DNA of 64,000 bases, taken from Motilimonas eburnea (lineage in GTDB: Bacteria; Pseudomonadota; Gammaproteobacteria; Enterobacterales; CBDFNC01). This document shows, one piece after another, positions 16,947 through 25,392 of this stretch; position 1 is the first letter of the stretch; every line of letters begins with the position of its first letter. The DNA lies in NCBI RefSeq assembly GCF_021295345.1, contig NZ_JAIMJB010000008.1, positions 62,001 to 126,000 on the forward strand, written 5' to 3'. The notes under the pieces were generated by a model. It was not told where the DNA came from, did no database searches, and saw only the letters and a list, made by a program, of their open reading frames with translations. A program made the translations under genes and the position numbers.

Positions 16947-17615
16947 ATGCCTCAGCCAAACGCTAAAGCCTTGCTCGCTCAATCTCAATATGGCAAGCGC
17001 TCGACTAAACGCCTTGTTGATGTCGGTGCAGGGTTTAATAAAACGCGAATGTCGAGCAAAGATTACCAAGCCTTGTTACTGCAAGGCTCTAAAAAGAAGG
17101 TGGAGCGCGCAGCCGCAAATAAAGTTCATTTCTTAGCCGACCCCCACACAAAGGAAATTGTCCGGCTTGAAAAAATGGACAAGCTCCCCACTCGGCTATT
17201 AGAACACTACCACCAATGCCTGTATTTTCAATGGTTGCTGTCGAAGTATGATGATGAATATCGTAGCACTTTTGCGGTGCCAAACGGTGGTTATCGAACC
17301 AAGACAGAGCGAGTGGCTTTTATCGCCGAAGGGGTTAAGTCAGGCATACCCGATGTACTCATGCTCACACCTCGCGGGAAATATCACGGCCTGATGCTGG
17401 AGTTTAAACGGCCTTTGACCAGTTTTAAGTATCACTCTCAAGCACTAACGGCTGTGAAGCCAGAGCAAGTGAATACCTGCCTTCACTTTCAGTCGTTAGG
17501 TTTTTGTGTCGCCGTGGTCTTTGGTATTGATGAAGCAAAGGCGGTGACGGAGCATTACTTAGTTAATAAGCCAATGCCTGAATTATTCTTTAAGTTGGAG
17601 AGAGTTAATGGGTAG
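16947..17615 (+). CDS. VRR-NUC domain nuclease
   Basis: This 222-residue protein carries a VRR-NUC fold of the PD-(D/E)XK superfamily at about residues 85-210. The visible elements are FAVPNGGYRTKTERVAFIAEG, GVKSGIPDVLML with the catalytic Asp, LEFKR with the Glu-x-Lys pair, then a Gln-rich helix with EQVNTCLHFQSLGFCVAV. The first 80 residues are basic. Nucleases of this type act on branched or single-strand DNA structures. The gene follows the BRCT gene by 5 bp without a clear SD, which suggests translational coupling. The TAG stop lies in the GTAGCGCC box of the next promoter. Confidence 0.8.
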   Translation: MPQPNAKALLAQSQYGKRSTKRLVDVGAGFNKTRMSSKDYQALLLQGSKKKVERAAANKVHFLADPHTKEIVRLEKMDKLPTRLLEHYHQCLYFQWLLSKYDDEYRSTFAVPNGGYRTKTERVAFIAEGVKSGIPDVLMLTPRGKYHGLMLEFKRPLTSFKYHSQALTAVKPEQVNTCLHFQSLGFCVAVVFGIDEAKAVTEHYLVNKPMPELFFKLERVNG

Positions 17616-17640
17616 CGCCTTTGTGTTTTAGCTTGATCAT
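17612..17640 (+). promoter_or_regulatory. GTAGCG-class promoter upstream of the RecE-like exonuclease
   Basis: GTAGCGCC at 17612 includes the upstream stop codon. GATCAT lies at 17635-17640 after a 17-bp gap and runs into CATAGATAC, close to the best -10 block. The ATG is 62 bp from the first G. Confidence 0.65.
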
Positions 17641-17673
17641 AGATACATCAAACAACGCAACGAGGTGAACATC

Positions 17674-18927
17674 ATGGCATTAACAGCAATAACAAACGAT
17701 TTTGAAGTACCTAAGAGCTTGGCTGAATTGCTGCTTGAGTCATCAGCTTGTAAAGCCGATTTCCCAGTGGCCATCACTCCCGCCTTTGACAATATGGGTC
17801 GCCCCAACTTTTTAGATGCTAATGGCCAACCTGTCGCTGGCGTCTTTGCCGATGTACCCAATGACGATTACCATGCAATTCCGGCTGTGAGTTCATCAAA
17901 GCTAAAAACCTTTGCCAAAACCCCTGCTCACTACAAACGCGCTTATTTAGATTCCATTTGCCGCGCTCGCACGAACGCCTATAAGCGCACTATGGATACG
18001 GGTAGTCACGGTCATACATTGATCCTTGAGCCAGAGCTGTTCTATGGCATGTACCAACGCGACCTTAACCCACTTGATTACCCAAACGCCATTTCAAAGG
18101 TTGATGAATTAAAAGCAGAACTAAAGTCTCGTGGCCTTAAAACGTCAGGGCTTCGCGCCGATTTAATCGCCCGTTTGCATGAGGCCGCACCAGAAGTAGC
18201 TATCTTTGATGTATTGCAAAAGAATCACCGTGACGAGTTCATTAAGTCTCAGTTCGACAATATTATTGAAACGGATGCCGAGCTATTGGAAACAGCCAAG
18301 CTCATTGGGGTTAGCACAGAAGGCAAACGTGATGAAATTGTCGAGGCTATTCTTGCCAAGGAGCCGAGCGTTAATATCTATGAAAAGTGTGTAGAAGCTC
18401 GCTGTATCGATCCGATTGTGTGGGATGATGCTCACCGCATTTTAGAATCGAAAAAGCGTAACCCGCTCATGGAGCTGGCGATTAAAGATGGCATGGCTGA
18501 GTTGACGGTGATCGCCAAATGCAAAATTACAGGCATGTGGCTTAAAGTGAAGTTTGATTGGCTGCGCTTCGATATGATTGCTGTGGATGTTAAAACGTCA
18601 GGCGTTACCGCTAGCCCAGATGGATTTGCTCGCCAAGCGGCTAACCTGCGCTACGATCTACAAGAGAGCTTTTACACCTATGTACCTAGCTTGCTGGGTA
18701 TTGATATTAAAGCGTTTGCGTTTGCTGTTGTGGAATACGGTGAGGCCGATATTGCTGAAATGTATGAACTTGACCAACGAGCTAAGTACAAAGCAACCAA
18801 GGACTTGTACTACTTCTTAGAAGAAATGAAAGACTGCATCGACAATGATACTTGGTACGGTTATACCAATCCTGCCGATGGCTTACAATGCACAGTATTG
18901 TCATTGCCTGCCTATCATTACAAATGA
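17674..18927 (+). CDS. RecE-like exonuclease with a SAP domain
   Basis: This protein of 417 residues begins with the RecE-type entry DYHAIPAVSSSKLKTFAKTP at about residue 63. The nuclease core includes FDWLR.DMIAVDVKTSG (~293-310), in which the Asp and the VDVK motif are the expected metal ligands and lysine, and QAANLRYDLQESFY. A SAP-like helix pair lies at about 140-175 (VDELKAELKSRGLKTSGLRA), and a second similar one near 212-230. RecE enzymes resect 5' ends for annealing by RecT; no RecT or Bet gene is in the window. The ATG at 17674 follows ACGAGGTG; a GTG at 17665 is less likely. Confidence 0.75.
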   Translation: MALTAITNDFEVPKSLAELLLESSACKADFPVAITPAFDNMGRPNFLDANGQPVAGVFADVPNDDYHAIPAVSSSKLKTFAKTPAHYKRAYLDSICRARTNAYKRTMDTGSHGHTLILEPELFYGMYQRDLNPLDYPNAISKVDELKAELKSRGLKTSGLRADLIARLHEAAPEVAIFDVLQKNHRDEFIKSQFDNIIETDAELLETAKLIGVSTEGKRDEIVEAILAKEPSVNIYEKCVEARCIDPIVWDDAHRILESKKRNPLMELAIKDGMAELTVIAKCKITGMWLKVKFDWLRFDMIAVDVKTSGVTASPDGFARQAANLRYDLQESFYTYVPSLLGIDIKAFAFAVVEYGEADIAEMYELDQRAKYKATKDLYYFLEEMKDCIDNDTWYGYTNPADGLQCTVLSLPAYHYK

Positions 18928-18936
18928 TCATTATCC

Positions 18937-18974
18937 ACCGACTTACCCACTGTTTTTTGGGATAAGTCGGTTTA
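18937..18974 (+). terminator. Terminator-like hairpin after the RecE-like gene
   Basis: ACCGACTTA and TAAGTCGGT form a 9-bp perfect stem, extended by CCCA/TGGG around a T-rich loop. It lies 9 bp after the stop and is followed by only three T residues. Confidence 0.65.
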
Positions 18975-19058
18975 CCCCAGTTTTTTCAGTACCTTGCATC
19001 AAGCCAGTTCAGTGTCATTGATGTACCACTGTGTTGATTCGACCTGTCCCCACCAAGC

Positions 19059-19292
19059 TCACTTGACTAAATGCCGATACCCTCTTTTGCCTTGAGTTTC
19101 ATGTTGTGGCGGCATGACATTATCATGCTTCGGTAGCTTTACTGGCTTTTGCCCGTAACTGGCGGTTCTTCCATCAATGGTTCGTAACTCGGCCCCAGCA
19201 AATTTCCCAAAGTGCTCAGCTATCAAGGCAAGGTCGTCTACCAAACCATCAACACTTTTTGCTAGCTCGTAAAACTCACGTTTTCTGTTCAT
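19059..19292 (-). CDS. Small hypothetical protein
   Basis: This is a 77-residue reading frame on the opposite strand to its neighbours. The N-terminal half looks helical (FYELAKSVDGLVDDLALIAEHFGKFAG), the C-terminal part basic. The SD is weak (TTGAGCA). The family is unknown. It is listed because the composition is protein-like and it fills a gap without any competing frame. Confidence 0.4.
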   Translation of the reverse strand: MNRKREFYELAKSVDGLVDDLALIAEHFGKFAGAELRTIDGRTASYGQKPVKLPKHDNVMPPQHETQGKRGYRHLVK

Positions 19293-19448
19293 GCTTGCTC
19301 AACCATGATGACTTAATTGCATGTATTGTGGGTCAAACATAGCAGGGATAGTTACATTAGAAGCGCGATTTTTGCCTCGCTATTGTGACTGGCCTAATTT
19401 GAAATATGTCATTCTTACACAGTCCGTGTTCTATTTGAGTCAGACCTT

Positions 19449-19838
19449 ATGAAATTTTTCCATATTTCCTTCCCGATTGATGACTTGTTGTTGCTTGACG
19501 ATGAATCGATCCAAAGCTTAAACATGACTGATGCCCGCGGAAAGCCTGTAGAAGTTGACATGATCCGTAATGTAGCCCTACACGCTAAAAGTCTTGGGTT
19601 TACATTTCTCCCGCCTTGTCGTGAGTGTGACAGCACTGGCCGATGCCTTGGCCATCCGATCGCCCACACACCATTAAGCGAGCTTAAAAACCGAGTAGCG
19701 CCTCCCTCAATTGAAGCCAATATAGCGGTATCAATAAAACCACAAAGGAAAGCACTCAATGCAAAACACTATGAAGAAAATCAGCAACCCAAGCTTGGCG
19801 TTTCCTCCGTCCATGCTCAGCGAATCACAGCTCGTTGA
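19449..19838 (+). CDS. Hypothetical protein overlapping the DNA ligase start
   Basis: This 129-residue frame has a protein-like first part (residues 1-85) with CRECDSTGRC, a DnaJ-like cysteine pair cluster. Its last 27 residues overlap the ligase gene in another frame, and the GTAGCG-class promoter of the ligase lies inside it at 19695. The tail beyond about residue 82 may be an accidental extension of a shortened gene. The family is unknown. Confidence 0.5.
   Translation: MKFFHISFPIDDLLLLDDESIQSLNMTDARGKPVEVDMIRNVALHAKSLGFTFLPPCRECDSTGRCLGHPIAHTPLSELKNRVAPPSIEANIAVSIKPQRKALNAKHYEENQQPKLGVSSVHAQRITAR
19695..19723 (+). promoter_or_regulatory. GTAGCG-class promoter upstream of the DNA ligase
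   Basis: GTAGCGCC at 19695 and CAATAT at 19718-19723 with a 17-bp gap, within the longer block CCAATATAGCGGTA. The ATG of the ligase is 64 bp from the first G. The site lies inside the 3' part of the previous frame. Confidence 0.7.
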
Positions 19839-21681
19839 ACTGTGTGAGGAACTTGATAGCTACTACCGATCGGGCAATCCACAGGTTAGCAACACGGTAT
19901 TTGATAGCTACTATGACCAGCTTAAAGCAGTCAATCCACATCACCCTTTTGTAAACCAGCCGCAAGCCGAGTTTGTTGCCATTGTTGGTGCTAAAGGCCG
20001 CATTAAGCATCCTGAACACAACCCTATGTTATCTACTGATAAAGCCAAATCATTCAACGAGGTTGAGAAGTGGCTAAAAAGCGGTCAGCAAGCTGCCAAG
20101 GCGATTGGTTTAGATAAATTAATCATTCGTCTTACACCCAAGCTAGATGGCTGTGCTTGTCGCTCAGAGCGCAATAATACCTTGCTCGTTACTCGTGGCG
20201 AAGATGGCTTTGGACGCGACATTTCTCATTTACACCAAGCAGGTCTTAGTGTCAAAGCGAATATGGATCGTCAACATGACAAAGGTGAAATTGTTATCGC
20301 CAGTCATTTGTTCCACAAGCACTTTGCAGACAAATTTGCAGATGAGCGTGCCTTTGTTGCAGGGATTGTTAACAGCGAATCGCTATCGCAAGAAGCCACA
20401 AAAGCCCTTCAAGGCGGCATGATTGAGTTGGTGGTGTATCAAGATATAGATGGTGCGATTGAAGTGGATGACACGATCTTTGTGCGCGAATATGACTCGC
20501 TGATTGCCAGCATCTACGAACATTGCATTTATCCGATGGATGGCGTGGTTGCTGAGTTTGTCGATCCTGTCCTGAAGGAGCGCTTAGGCTCATGCTCTCA
20601 TCACCACCATTGGCAAGTCGCCATTAAACAAATGGGTGAAACAGCGGTAACACCTGTGACCAGTATTCGCTGGACGGTTGGCCGCACAGGTGTGGTTGTA
20701 CCAACCGCATTCTATGACAGTGTTTACCTTTCTAACGCTAATCTCAATAAGGCCACACTGCATCACGCTCAGCATGTATTAGATCAACAAATCGGGATTG
20801 GCGCGCTCATTGAAATAACACGATCAGGCTCGATTATCCCAACATACCTTAGAACCGTAAAACCAGTAGAGCCTGTATTACCAACGAAATGCCCTTGCTG
20901 TGCTAGTGAATTAACGTGGGATAGCGTTAATTTGGTTTGCCCAAACAACCTGACTTGTTCCGCGCAAGCCTCACGCAAAATCCAGCATCATTTTAAGACT
21001 ATCGGGGTGTTAGGTTTTGGTGATGTAACTTGTGATCTTCTCGCCAATCATGGCTTTGGCATTGCAGATATTTACACTGCAAATGCGGATGAACTCACCG
21101 AGGCTGGCATTAATGCGGGTGATGCTACCAACCTTGTTACTGAAATAAACCGCGCTATTACTGAGCCGCTAGAAGATACGCTGCTGCTTGCTTCGCTAGG
21201 TATTCACTGCTTGGGTAAGGGCAATAGCCGCAAATTACTCGCTCATTACAAAATCACTGATTTACTTTGCGAGATTGACCCCGTGGATATCGAGAAAATT
21301 TCAGGTTTTGGCGATACCAGTTCAATTCAAGTTAGTGCTGATCTGCAATCGCAAGGTGAACTGTTATCGACACTTCTGCAACAAGGTTTCCACTTAGTTG
21401 AGCAACCATTGAGTGATGCCATTGCTGAGCCTCTAACACTAGGTTCTTCAGCCCTATTAAGTGGTTTACGCGTTTGCTTCACTGGAACAATGCAACAAGC
21501 CAAGCGTAGTGATATGGAGGATCAGGCTCGCGCTCTTGGCGCTCAAGTCCAGTCAAATGTGAACTCTGTTACTGACCTGCTGGTGGTCGGAGACAAAGCA
21601 GGCTCAAAGCTAGCTAAGGCTCAAAAACTAGGCGTTCGCATATTGTGCGAGCAGGAATATAACCGCGAATTTTTAATTTAA
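19759..21681 (+). CDS. ligA: NAD-dependent DNA ligase
   Basis: This is a complete 640-residue LigA-type ligase, slightly shorter than chromosomal LigA. It has the N-terminal NAD-binding helical region, the adenylation motif KLDG (active-site Lys near residue 128), RGEDGFGRD, an OB region, a four-cysteine zinc finger (CPCC...CPNNLTC, ~380-400), helix-hairpin-helix repeats and a C-terminal BRCT domain (~565-640). It seals nicks using NAD. A second LigA on a plasmid is uncommon and suggests some independence in lagging-strand synthesis or in recircularising transferred DNA. The start at 19759 is supported by AAAGGAA and by the promoter 64 bp upstream. Confidence 0.9.
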   Translation: MQNTMKKISNPSLAFPPSMLSESQLVELCEELDSYYRSGNPQVSNTVFDSYYDQLKAVNPHHPFVNQPQAEFVAIVGAKGRIKHPEHNPMLSTDKAKSFNEVEKWLKSGQQAAKAIGLDKLIIRLTPKLDGCACRSERNNTLLVTRGEDGFGRDISHLHQAGLSVKANMDRQHDKGEIVIASHLFHKHFADKFADERAFVAGIVNSESLSQEATKALQGGMIELVVYQDIDGAIEVDDTIFVREYDSLIASIYEHCIYPMDGVVAEFVDPVLKERLGSCSHHHHWQVAIKQMGETAVTPVTSIRWTVGRTGVVVPTAFYDSVYLSNANLNKATLHHAQHVLDQQIGIGALIEITRSGSIIPTYLRTVKPVEPVLPTKCPCCASELTWDSVNLVCPNNLTCSAQASRKIQHHFKTIGVLGFGDVTCDLLANHGFGIADIYTANADELTEAGINAGDATNLVTEINRAITEPLEDTLLLASLGIHCLGKGNSRKLLAHYKITDLLCEIDPVDIEKISGFGDTSSIQVSADLQSQGELLSTLLQQGFHLVEQPLSDAIAEPLTLGSSALLSGLRVCFTGTMQQAKRSDMEDQARALGAQVQSNVNSVTDLLVVGDKAGSKLAKAQKLGVRILCEQEYNREFLI

Positions 21682-21726
21682 GTCTAAGGGCTAGTCATCA
21701 TGGCTAGCCCAACTTTGGAGGTTTAT

Positions 21727-22092
21727 ATGCGTAATATCATAGCGTTTCTACTTTTAGCTCTGTGCCCATTTACTTTGTCTGCCAATGACTTTTTTGGTGA
21801 CTATCAGTACACGACTCCTGGTCGTGTAGCTGAGACAGCACAGGGTAACACGGTTGCGCTTGACCGACTATTAGTCGTGTTTCATCTTGATGCTTCAATT
21901 AGTCAAGAGCTGGTGTATCAACTAGCAAAATCAACGCAATCAAGCGTTCTAGGGCGCGTATCTCAAGCAAATGGTTATGTATTCTCCGTTAATGCAAATG
22001 ACTTGGAAGAGCTGGTGCTTTACATGGAGCATTATAAACAATTTGCCGAGTACGTTAATGTGGTTGTTCCCGATGTCATTGTTAGTCAGTAG
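21727..22092 (+). CDS. Small secreted hypothetical protein
   Basis: This 121-residue protein starts at the ATG at 21727 after GGAGG. Its N-terminus is a signal peptide (MRNIIAFLLLALCPFTLSAN) with a likely cut after LSA. The mature part of about 100 residues has no cysteine and no recognised motif; VALDRLLVVFHL and VVVPDVIVSQ look like strands. It is probably periplasmic. It follows the ligase by 45 bp and may be read through from it. Confidence 0.6.
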   Translation: MRNIIAFLLLALCPFTLSANDFFGDYQYTTPGRVAETAQGNTVALDRLLVVFHLDASISQELVYQLAKSTQSSVLGRVSQANGYVFSVNANDLEELVLYMEHYKQFAEYVNVVVPDVIVSQ

Positions 22093-22136
22093 TTAAATTT
22101 TTTGAATTAATTTCGTCATAATTTAAGGTGATTTCT

Positions 22137-22400
22137 ATGTTGAGTAATGATGGTTACAATATTACAGAACACGCGTATATGCGCTTCAAGCAACGATGCT
22201 CGAGCGTGGGCACAAAAAGCGTTGCATCACTGGTGTCATTGCTCGATGAGGCAAGTTCACAAAACGCTAAAAAGATCCCTTCAGTAAAAAAACGTTGTAA
22301 ATCAGCCCGGGCCCAGGGTCTTCGCTTTAAAGCAACCAAAGGGCGATTTGTATTCCTTTTGTCCAACGAAAATACACTCATAACTTGCTATCAAGCCTGA
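22137..22400 (+). CDS. Small basic hypothetical protein
   Basis: This is an 87-residue basic protein. The segment ITEHAYMRFKQRC near the N-terminus recalls the HA-x-x-R-x-x-QR start of small toxin-like or DUF4258-like proteins, and the end GRFVFLLSNENTLITCYQA has strand character. The match is only a pattern by eye. The ATG at 22137 follows AAGGTGA. No antitoxin partner is adjacent. Confidence 0.5.
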   Translation: MLSNDGYNITEHAYMRFKQRCSSVGTKSVASLVSLLDEASSQNAKKIPSVKKRCKSARAQGLRFKATKGRFVFLLSNENTLITCYQA

Positions 22401-22706
22401 AAGTTGGTGCTTATAGCCAAGCACAAGGTGATGCCAGAAAAATGCGCTAAGCTTGCTGGCGTCGCCGGTTATCCATAGTTCCAATAAGTCCCCATTGAAG
22501 TAATTCGGTTCAGGTTGTTAACCCCTTTTAACAGGACAACCAAAAGGATTAAACCAATCTTTAACTTTGAGAGCTTAAATCCCATCTAAGCATGCATGAT
22601 AGTTAAGAATGGATCACTTGGTACATCCAAAATGGTCTCGTTATTGTCATTGCCACTTCTTCTCTGTTGATAAGATCACTCCTAGTTTAGGAATGAGGAG
22701 AATGGC
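22401..22706. other. Intergenic region with one inverted repeat
   Basis: No convincing gene is present. GGTTGT (22513-22518) and ACAACC (22536-22541) form an inverted repeat around TTAACCCCTTTTAACAGG, without a T-run, so it looks more like an operator than a terminator. Confidence 0.5.
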
Positions 22707-23072
22707 ATGATGAGTCGATCAAATCTTGCTCAAAATCAGACAGGGGAACATTTAAAGAACCTCATAGGTAAACGGTTTGGGAAATTGACAGTTCTTACGG
22801 AGGCTAAACCGACTCCGAGAAGCTTACGTTTTGGCACGTTGTTTACACTCACTCTAGATGCGAGGTGCGATTGCGGGAACGTCGTAAGTATTCCTTTAAA
22901 TCGGCTCACATCACGTCGAAATTTGCATTGTTCCGATTGCACCCTCTCCAACAAAAGCTGGCTCTATCTGGTGCCAAAAAGGGAAGACACTGACTCACAA
23001 ATAATGTCTTTGAATGTTTTAGCTAAAGGGCGGATTAGGTTAACATTTCTTGGCGGTAAAACCGCTAAATAG
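22707..23072 (+). CDS. Hypothetical protein with a phage-type zinc-binding pattern
   Basis: This protein of 121 residues contains LIGKRFGKLTVLTEAKP, then ARCDCGN, LNRLTSRRNLHCSDC. The GKRFGKLTV opening followed by C-x-CG and later C-x-x-C is common in small phage and plasmid proteins that carry or accompany HNH/AP2 domains. The C-terminal 40 residues are basic. The start has GAGGAG upstream. It probably binds DNA through a zinc knuckle; its precise role is unknown. Confidence 0.6.
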   Translation: MMSRSNLAQNQTGEHLKNLIGKRFGKLTVLTEAKPTPRSLRFGTLFTLTLDARCDCGNVVSIPLNRLTSRRNLHCSDCTLSNKSWLYLVPKREDTDSQIMSLNVLAKGRIRLTFLGGKTAK

Positions 23073-23097
23073 CGCCTAATTCAAAGTGTACTAAAAT
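23069..23097 (+). promoter_or_regulatory. GTAGCG-class promoter (one mismatch) upstream of the acidic protein gene
   Basis: ATAGCGCC at 23069 overlaps the upstream stop codon. TAAAAT lies at 23092-23097 with the 17-bp gap, and the ATG is 62 bp away. Confidence 0.6.
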
Positions 23098-23130
23098 ATA
23101 GTTCAAAGGTAGAAAAAAAGGTCAATATTT

Positions 23131-23388
23131 ATGTCTTGGTTTGCTTCCATTATCACACCAGAGGAAATCCTTGAGGATATCCATCCTGATTGGCAGGGTT
23201 ATGTCAATCGAGGTAAACCTTCACCGTGCAACGCAGTAGATACGATCGTTGCACAAGACAACTCTCTCGAAGATGACGAATATGAGTTGTTTCCTTCTGA
23301 TGGCAATACAGAATTGAATTCTATGTTAAATGGTGACACATTTGATCAACTAATGCACATTAATGTGTTTAGTGACATTGATGACTAG
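23131..23388 (+). CDS. Small, strongly acidic hypothetical protein
   Basis: This 85-residue protein has 19 Asp/Glu against only 2 Lys/Arg, a net charge near -17. Acidic residues cluster at EDDEYE and in the C-terminal FSDIDD. It has no recognised domain. The charge and size are those of DNA-mimic proteins (Ocr-like, some anti-CRISPRs), but nothing in the sequence proves that function. It has its own GTAGCG-class promoter and sits at the end of the plus-strand DNA-processing block. Confidence 0.6.
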   Translation: MSWFASIITPEEILEDIHPDWQGYVNRGKPSPCNAVDTIVAQDNSLEDDEYELFPSDGNTELNSMLNGDTFDQLMHINVFSDIDD

Positions 23389-23438
23389 TAACTACTCACG
23401 ACCTTCATATCAGTTGACTATACGGCGAAATGGTTACC

Positions 23439-23879
23439 CTATGAGTTGGTCAAAAAATATAGATCTACGAAACAAATTGCGTCCCCAATAAATGTTTCGA
23501 CTTCACTTGCAAACGAGCTTGCAAGTCTGCCGATACGAAAGTCAATGGCTCTAGTTATAATTAGGCTTTTACTTGGACCTGCAATAAACTTCAAAGTAGG
23601 ATTTTGTTCATTTAATATATTTACCTCTCTATAGGTTAAACTTTTATTTATCGGAATATGAGCATTTAATAGAAGGTAATTCGACAAACACTCTTTACTC
23701 CAAGCCATTTCTACGTCTATAGACTTAATTCCGATACTCCATCCAGAAGAAAACTGCCAAGAATATACACCTCCATCCTCCCGGTGTATGGTATTTGAGT
23801 CATACCTTTCAATAATTGGTGAGATCGTGCCACAAACCTCTTCTGGTGAAAGTGACTCAATTATAATTAGTTCATTCAT
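23439..23879 (-). CDS. Hypothetical protein, possibly YbjN-like
   Basis: This 146-residue protein has an N-terminal strand-helix part with YSWQFSSGWSIGI and VEMAWSKECLSNYLLLNAHIP. The pattern recalls small YbjN or secretion-chaperone-like folds, but this is only a visual impression. Its ATG overlaps the end of the HDOD gene by 8 bp, so the two are co-translated. It is the last gene of the minus-strand transfer block. Confidence 0.55.
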   Translation of the reverse strand: MNELIIIESLSPEEVCGTISPIIERYDSNTIHREDGGVYSWQFSSGWSIGIKSIDVEMAWSKECLSNYLLLNAHIPINKSLTYREVNILNEQNPTLKFIAGPSKSLIITRAIDFRIGRLASSFASEVETFIGDAICFVDLYFLTNS

Positions 23880-24717
23880 CTAAATCTAAACCTAGCTCTG
23901 TTGTATTTAAATCAATGTTATCAAAGGAAAAACCTACTTGCTCTAAATAATCTATAGTATTTAGGTTTGCTTGAGGTTCGTGTGTATTTTTTGCAGCAAG
24001 TAGACAATGACGCTCCTGAGCCTGTTCCACCAATTCGAAGCTTGGTGATTCAATGTACAATAAATCCTCCTGGTATCCTTTCGACAGTCCCCATCGCTGT
24101 ATCATGTGTCTCCCAAGCTTTGGCCTGAGTAGCTCAATGACCGGATTGGTGATGGCCCTGGCATGAAAGTTACCTTTTTGTTTTTCTTGTGCAAAATAGC
24201 GAATGATGGGGATTGCTCCAACATAGTAACACAGGGCCTTTGCTTGAACTCTTTCAACAATTATATCTGGATTGTTCAAGGTAGCTTGGTTACCAAAGCA
24301 AACAGCGAGCTTTGCCATTTGCTGTGACAAGCGCCAGTAATATCTAAATTGCTCATTGAGATCGGGATGATTGTTTAATTGCGATTGATAAACAGAACGG
24401 ATCCCGATGGACGTGACGATCTCTTTTAGCTTTTTCAGGCCAAGGCGTTTGACGGCATCTTCAATTGTTTCGCAAGGGACCCTTCCCGCACAGAACATGG
24501 CAGCGTTGGCCGTTTTCAGGGTTGCTAGGCCTATGGCCATATCAGAAGCAATTATTGCGGCAATATCTTTCATACTTTGTTGCGAGGCTAATGCATCATT
24601 AAATGATGTAATGGTTTCCGGAAAAGCGGGAATTATTAGCTCGCCGGTCGATAACTGTTTAATGATAGTGGCTGTTGCTCTTTTCGTTTCTTCATTTACA
24701 GCAGAAGTAATCGGCAT
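23872..24717 (-). CDS. HDOD-domain protein
   Basis: This 281-residue protein carries an HDOD domain over most of its length: LIIPAFPETITSFNDAL, IIASDMAIGLATLKTANAA, ETIEDAVKRLGLKKLKEIVTSIG and a later CYYVGAIPIIRYFA where true HD enzymes would have metal ligands. HDOD proteins are regulatory and lack phosphohydrolase activity. It sits downstream of traC and a small membrane protein. How it connects to transfer is not shown by the sequence; a signal-transduction role is the family expectation. Confidence 0.8.
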   Translation of the reverse strand: MPITSAVNEETKRATATIIKQLSTGELIIPAFPETITSFNDALASQQSMKDIAAIIASDMAIGLATLKTANAAMFCAGRVPCETIEDAVKRLGLKKLKEIVTSIGIRSVYQSQLNNHPDLNEQFRYYWRLSQQMAKLAVCFGNQATLNNPDIIVERVQAKALCYYVGAIPIIRYFAQEKQKGNFHARAITNPVIELLRPKLGRHMIQRWGLSKGYQEDLLYIESPSFELVEQAQERHCLLAAKNTHEPQANLNTIDYLEQVGFSFDNIDLNTTELGLDLDE

Positions 24718-24844
24718 TATTTATACCCTACGAATTTACATGTCAATAGTGGTTGGAATTTATCATTATTCAGGCACAGAGCTAAACCATTCTTAATCGA
24801 TTACTCATTTTTTAGATCATTTTTTCACAGCCAAAATATAAAAG

Positions 24845-24886
24845 GGGGTACGGAAGCCTCATTTTTTCTATGGAGCTTCCGTATCA
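24845..24886 (-). terminator. Terminator-like hairpin between the small membrane gene and the HDOD gene
   Basis: TACGGAAGC and GCTTCCGTA form a 9-bp inverted repeat. On the minus strand it is followed by a C-run and TTTTATATTTT. It lies directly after the stop of the small membrane protein gene. Confidence 0.65.
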
Positions 24887-24887
24887 C

Positions 24888-25094
24888 TTACTGACTTGCT
24901 TTTTCTTTTCGAAAGTAGGAGTAAAGCCCAATAGCAGACGAAAGCGCTACGATTAAGGCAATTTCACCGTAATCTGTTAGAGAGGTGTCACTTGAAATTG
25001 TGAGCCAACAAAGAAGACTTAGAGAAAGACAACCAAAAAAAGTCATCAAACTTCCTTTTAGTTTATTGCTATTAAAAGACATTGTATTTTTCAT
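24888..25094 (-). CDS. Small membrane protein with two transmembrane segments
   Basis: This 68-residue protein has two hydrophobic segments (about LMTFFGCLSLSLLCWLTI and IALIVALSSAIGLYSYF) joined by a short acidic loop, with a basic C-terminus RKEKASQ. I chose the ATG at 25094 because AAGGTG lies 6 bp upstream. The family is unknown. It follows the cold-shock-domain gene by 25 bp in the tra operon. Confidence 0.6.
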   Translation of the reverse strand: MKNTMSFNSNKLKGSLMTFFGCLSLSLLCWLTISSDTSLTDYGEIALIVALSSAIGLYSYFRKEKASQ

Positions 25095-25119
25095 ATTGTT
25101 CACCTTTATGGTATGCCAG

Positions 25120-25392
25120 CTATTTTAGCTGTTCTTTAAACATCTCAACTGCGTAGGCAGTCTTACCTTTTACTGTTTGTCGAACTTTAAATTTAACCAA
25201 TTCGCCCTTAGACAACCGAGCTCGTTTCTCTACTGTGTTTATTTCCCGGTAATGCAACATAATGTCTGGCTGATTTAACAAGCCAAAATCAGACTGTGAC
25301 AGTTCGCATATAAACCCATAGCCAGTATTATTGTTAAACCACTTAACTACGCCAAAATGCCACGTGCTCTCACGAGTTAGCTTTATTGTCAT
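25120..25392 (-). CDS. Cold-shock-domain protein
   Basis: This 90-residue protein begins near MTIKLTRESTWHFG and contains GVVKWFNNNTGYGFI, the KWF and RNP1-like GYGFI of cold-shock domains. The RNP2 region is replaced by PDIMLHYREIN rather than the usual VFVHxS. It should bind single-stranded RNA or DNA. The start overlaps the traC stop by 23 bp with GAGGAAG just upstream. A CSD protein at the end of a conjugation operon may chaperone mRNA or the transferred strand. Confidence 0.75.
   Translation of the reverse strand: MTIKLTRESTWHFGVVKWFNNNTGYGFICELSQSDFGLLNQPDIMLHYREINTVEKRARLSKGELVKFKVRQTVKGKTAYAVEMFKEQLK

Noticed and set aside
20369-20978. Minus-strand frames within the ligase gene
   Set aside because: They are shadows of the ligase, without SD or protein-like composition.
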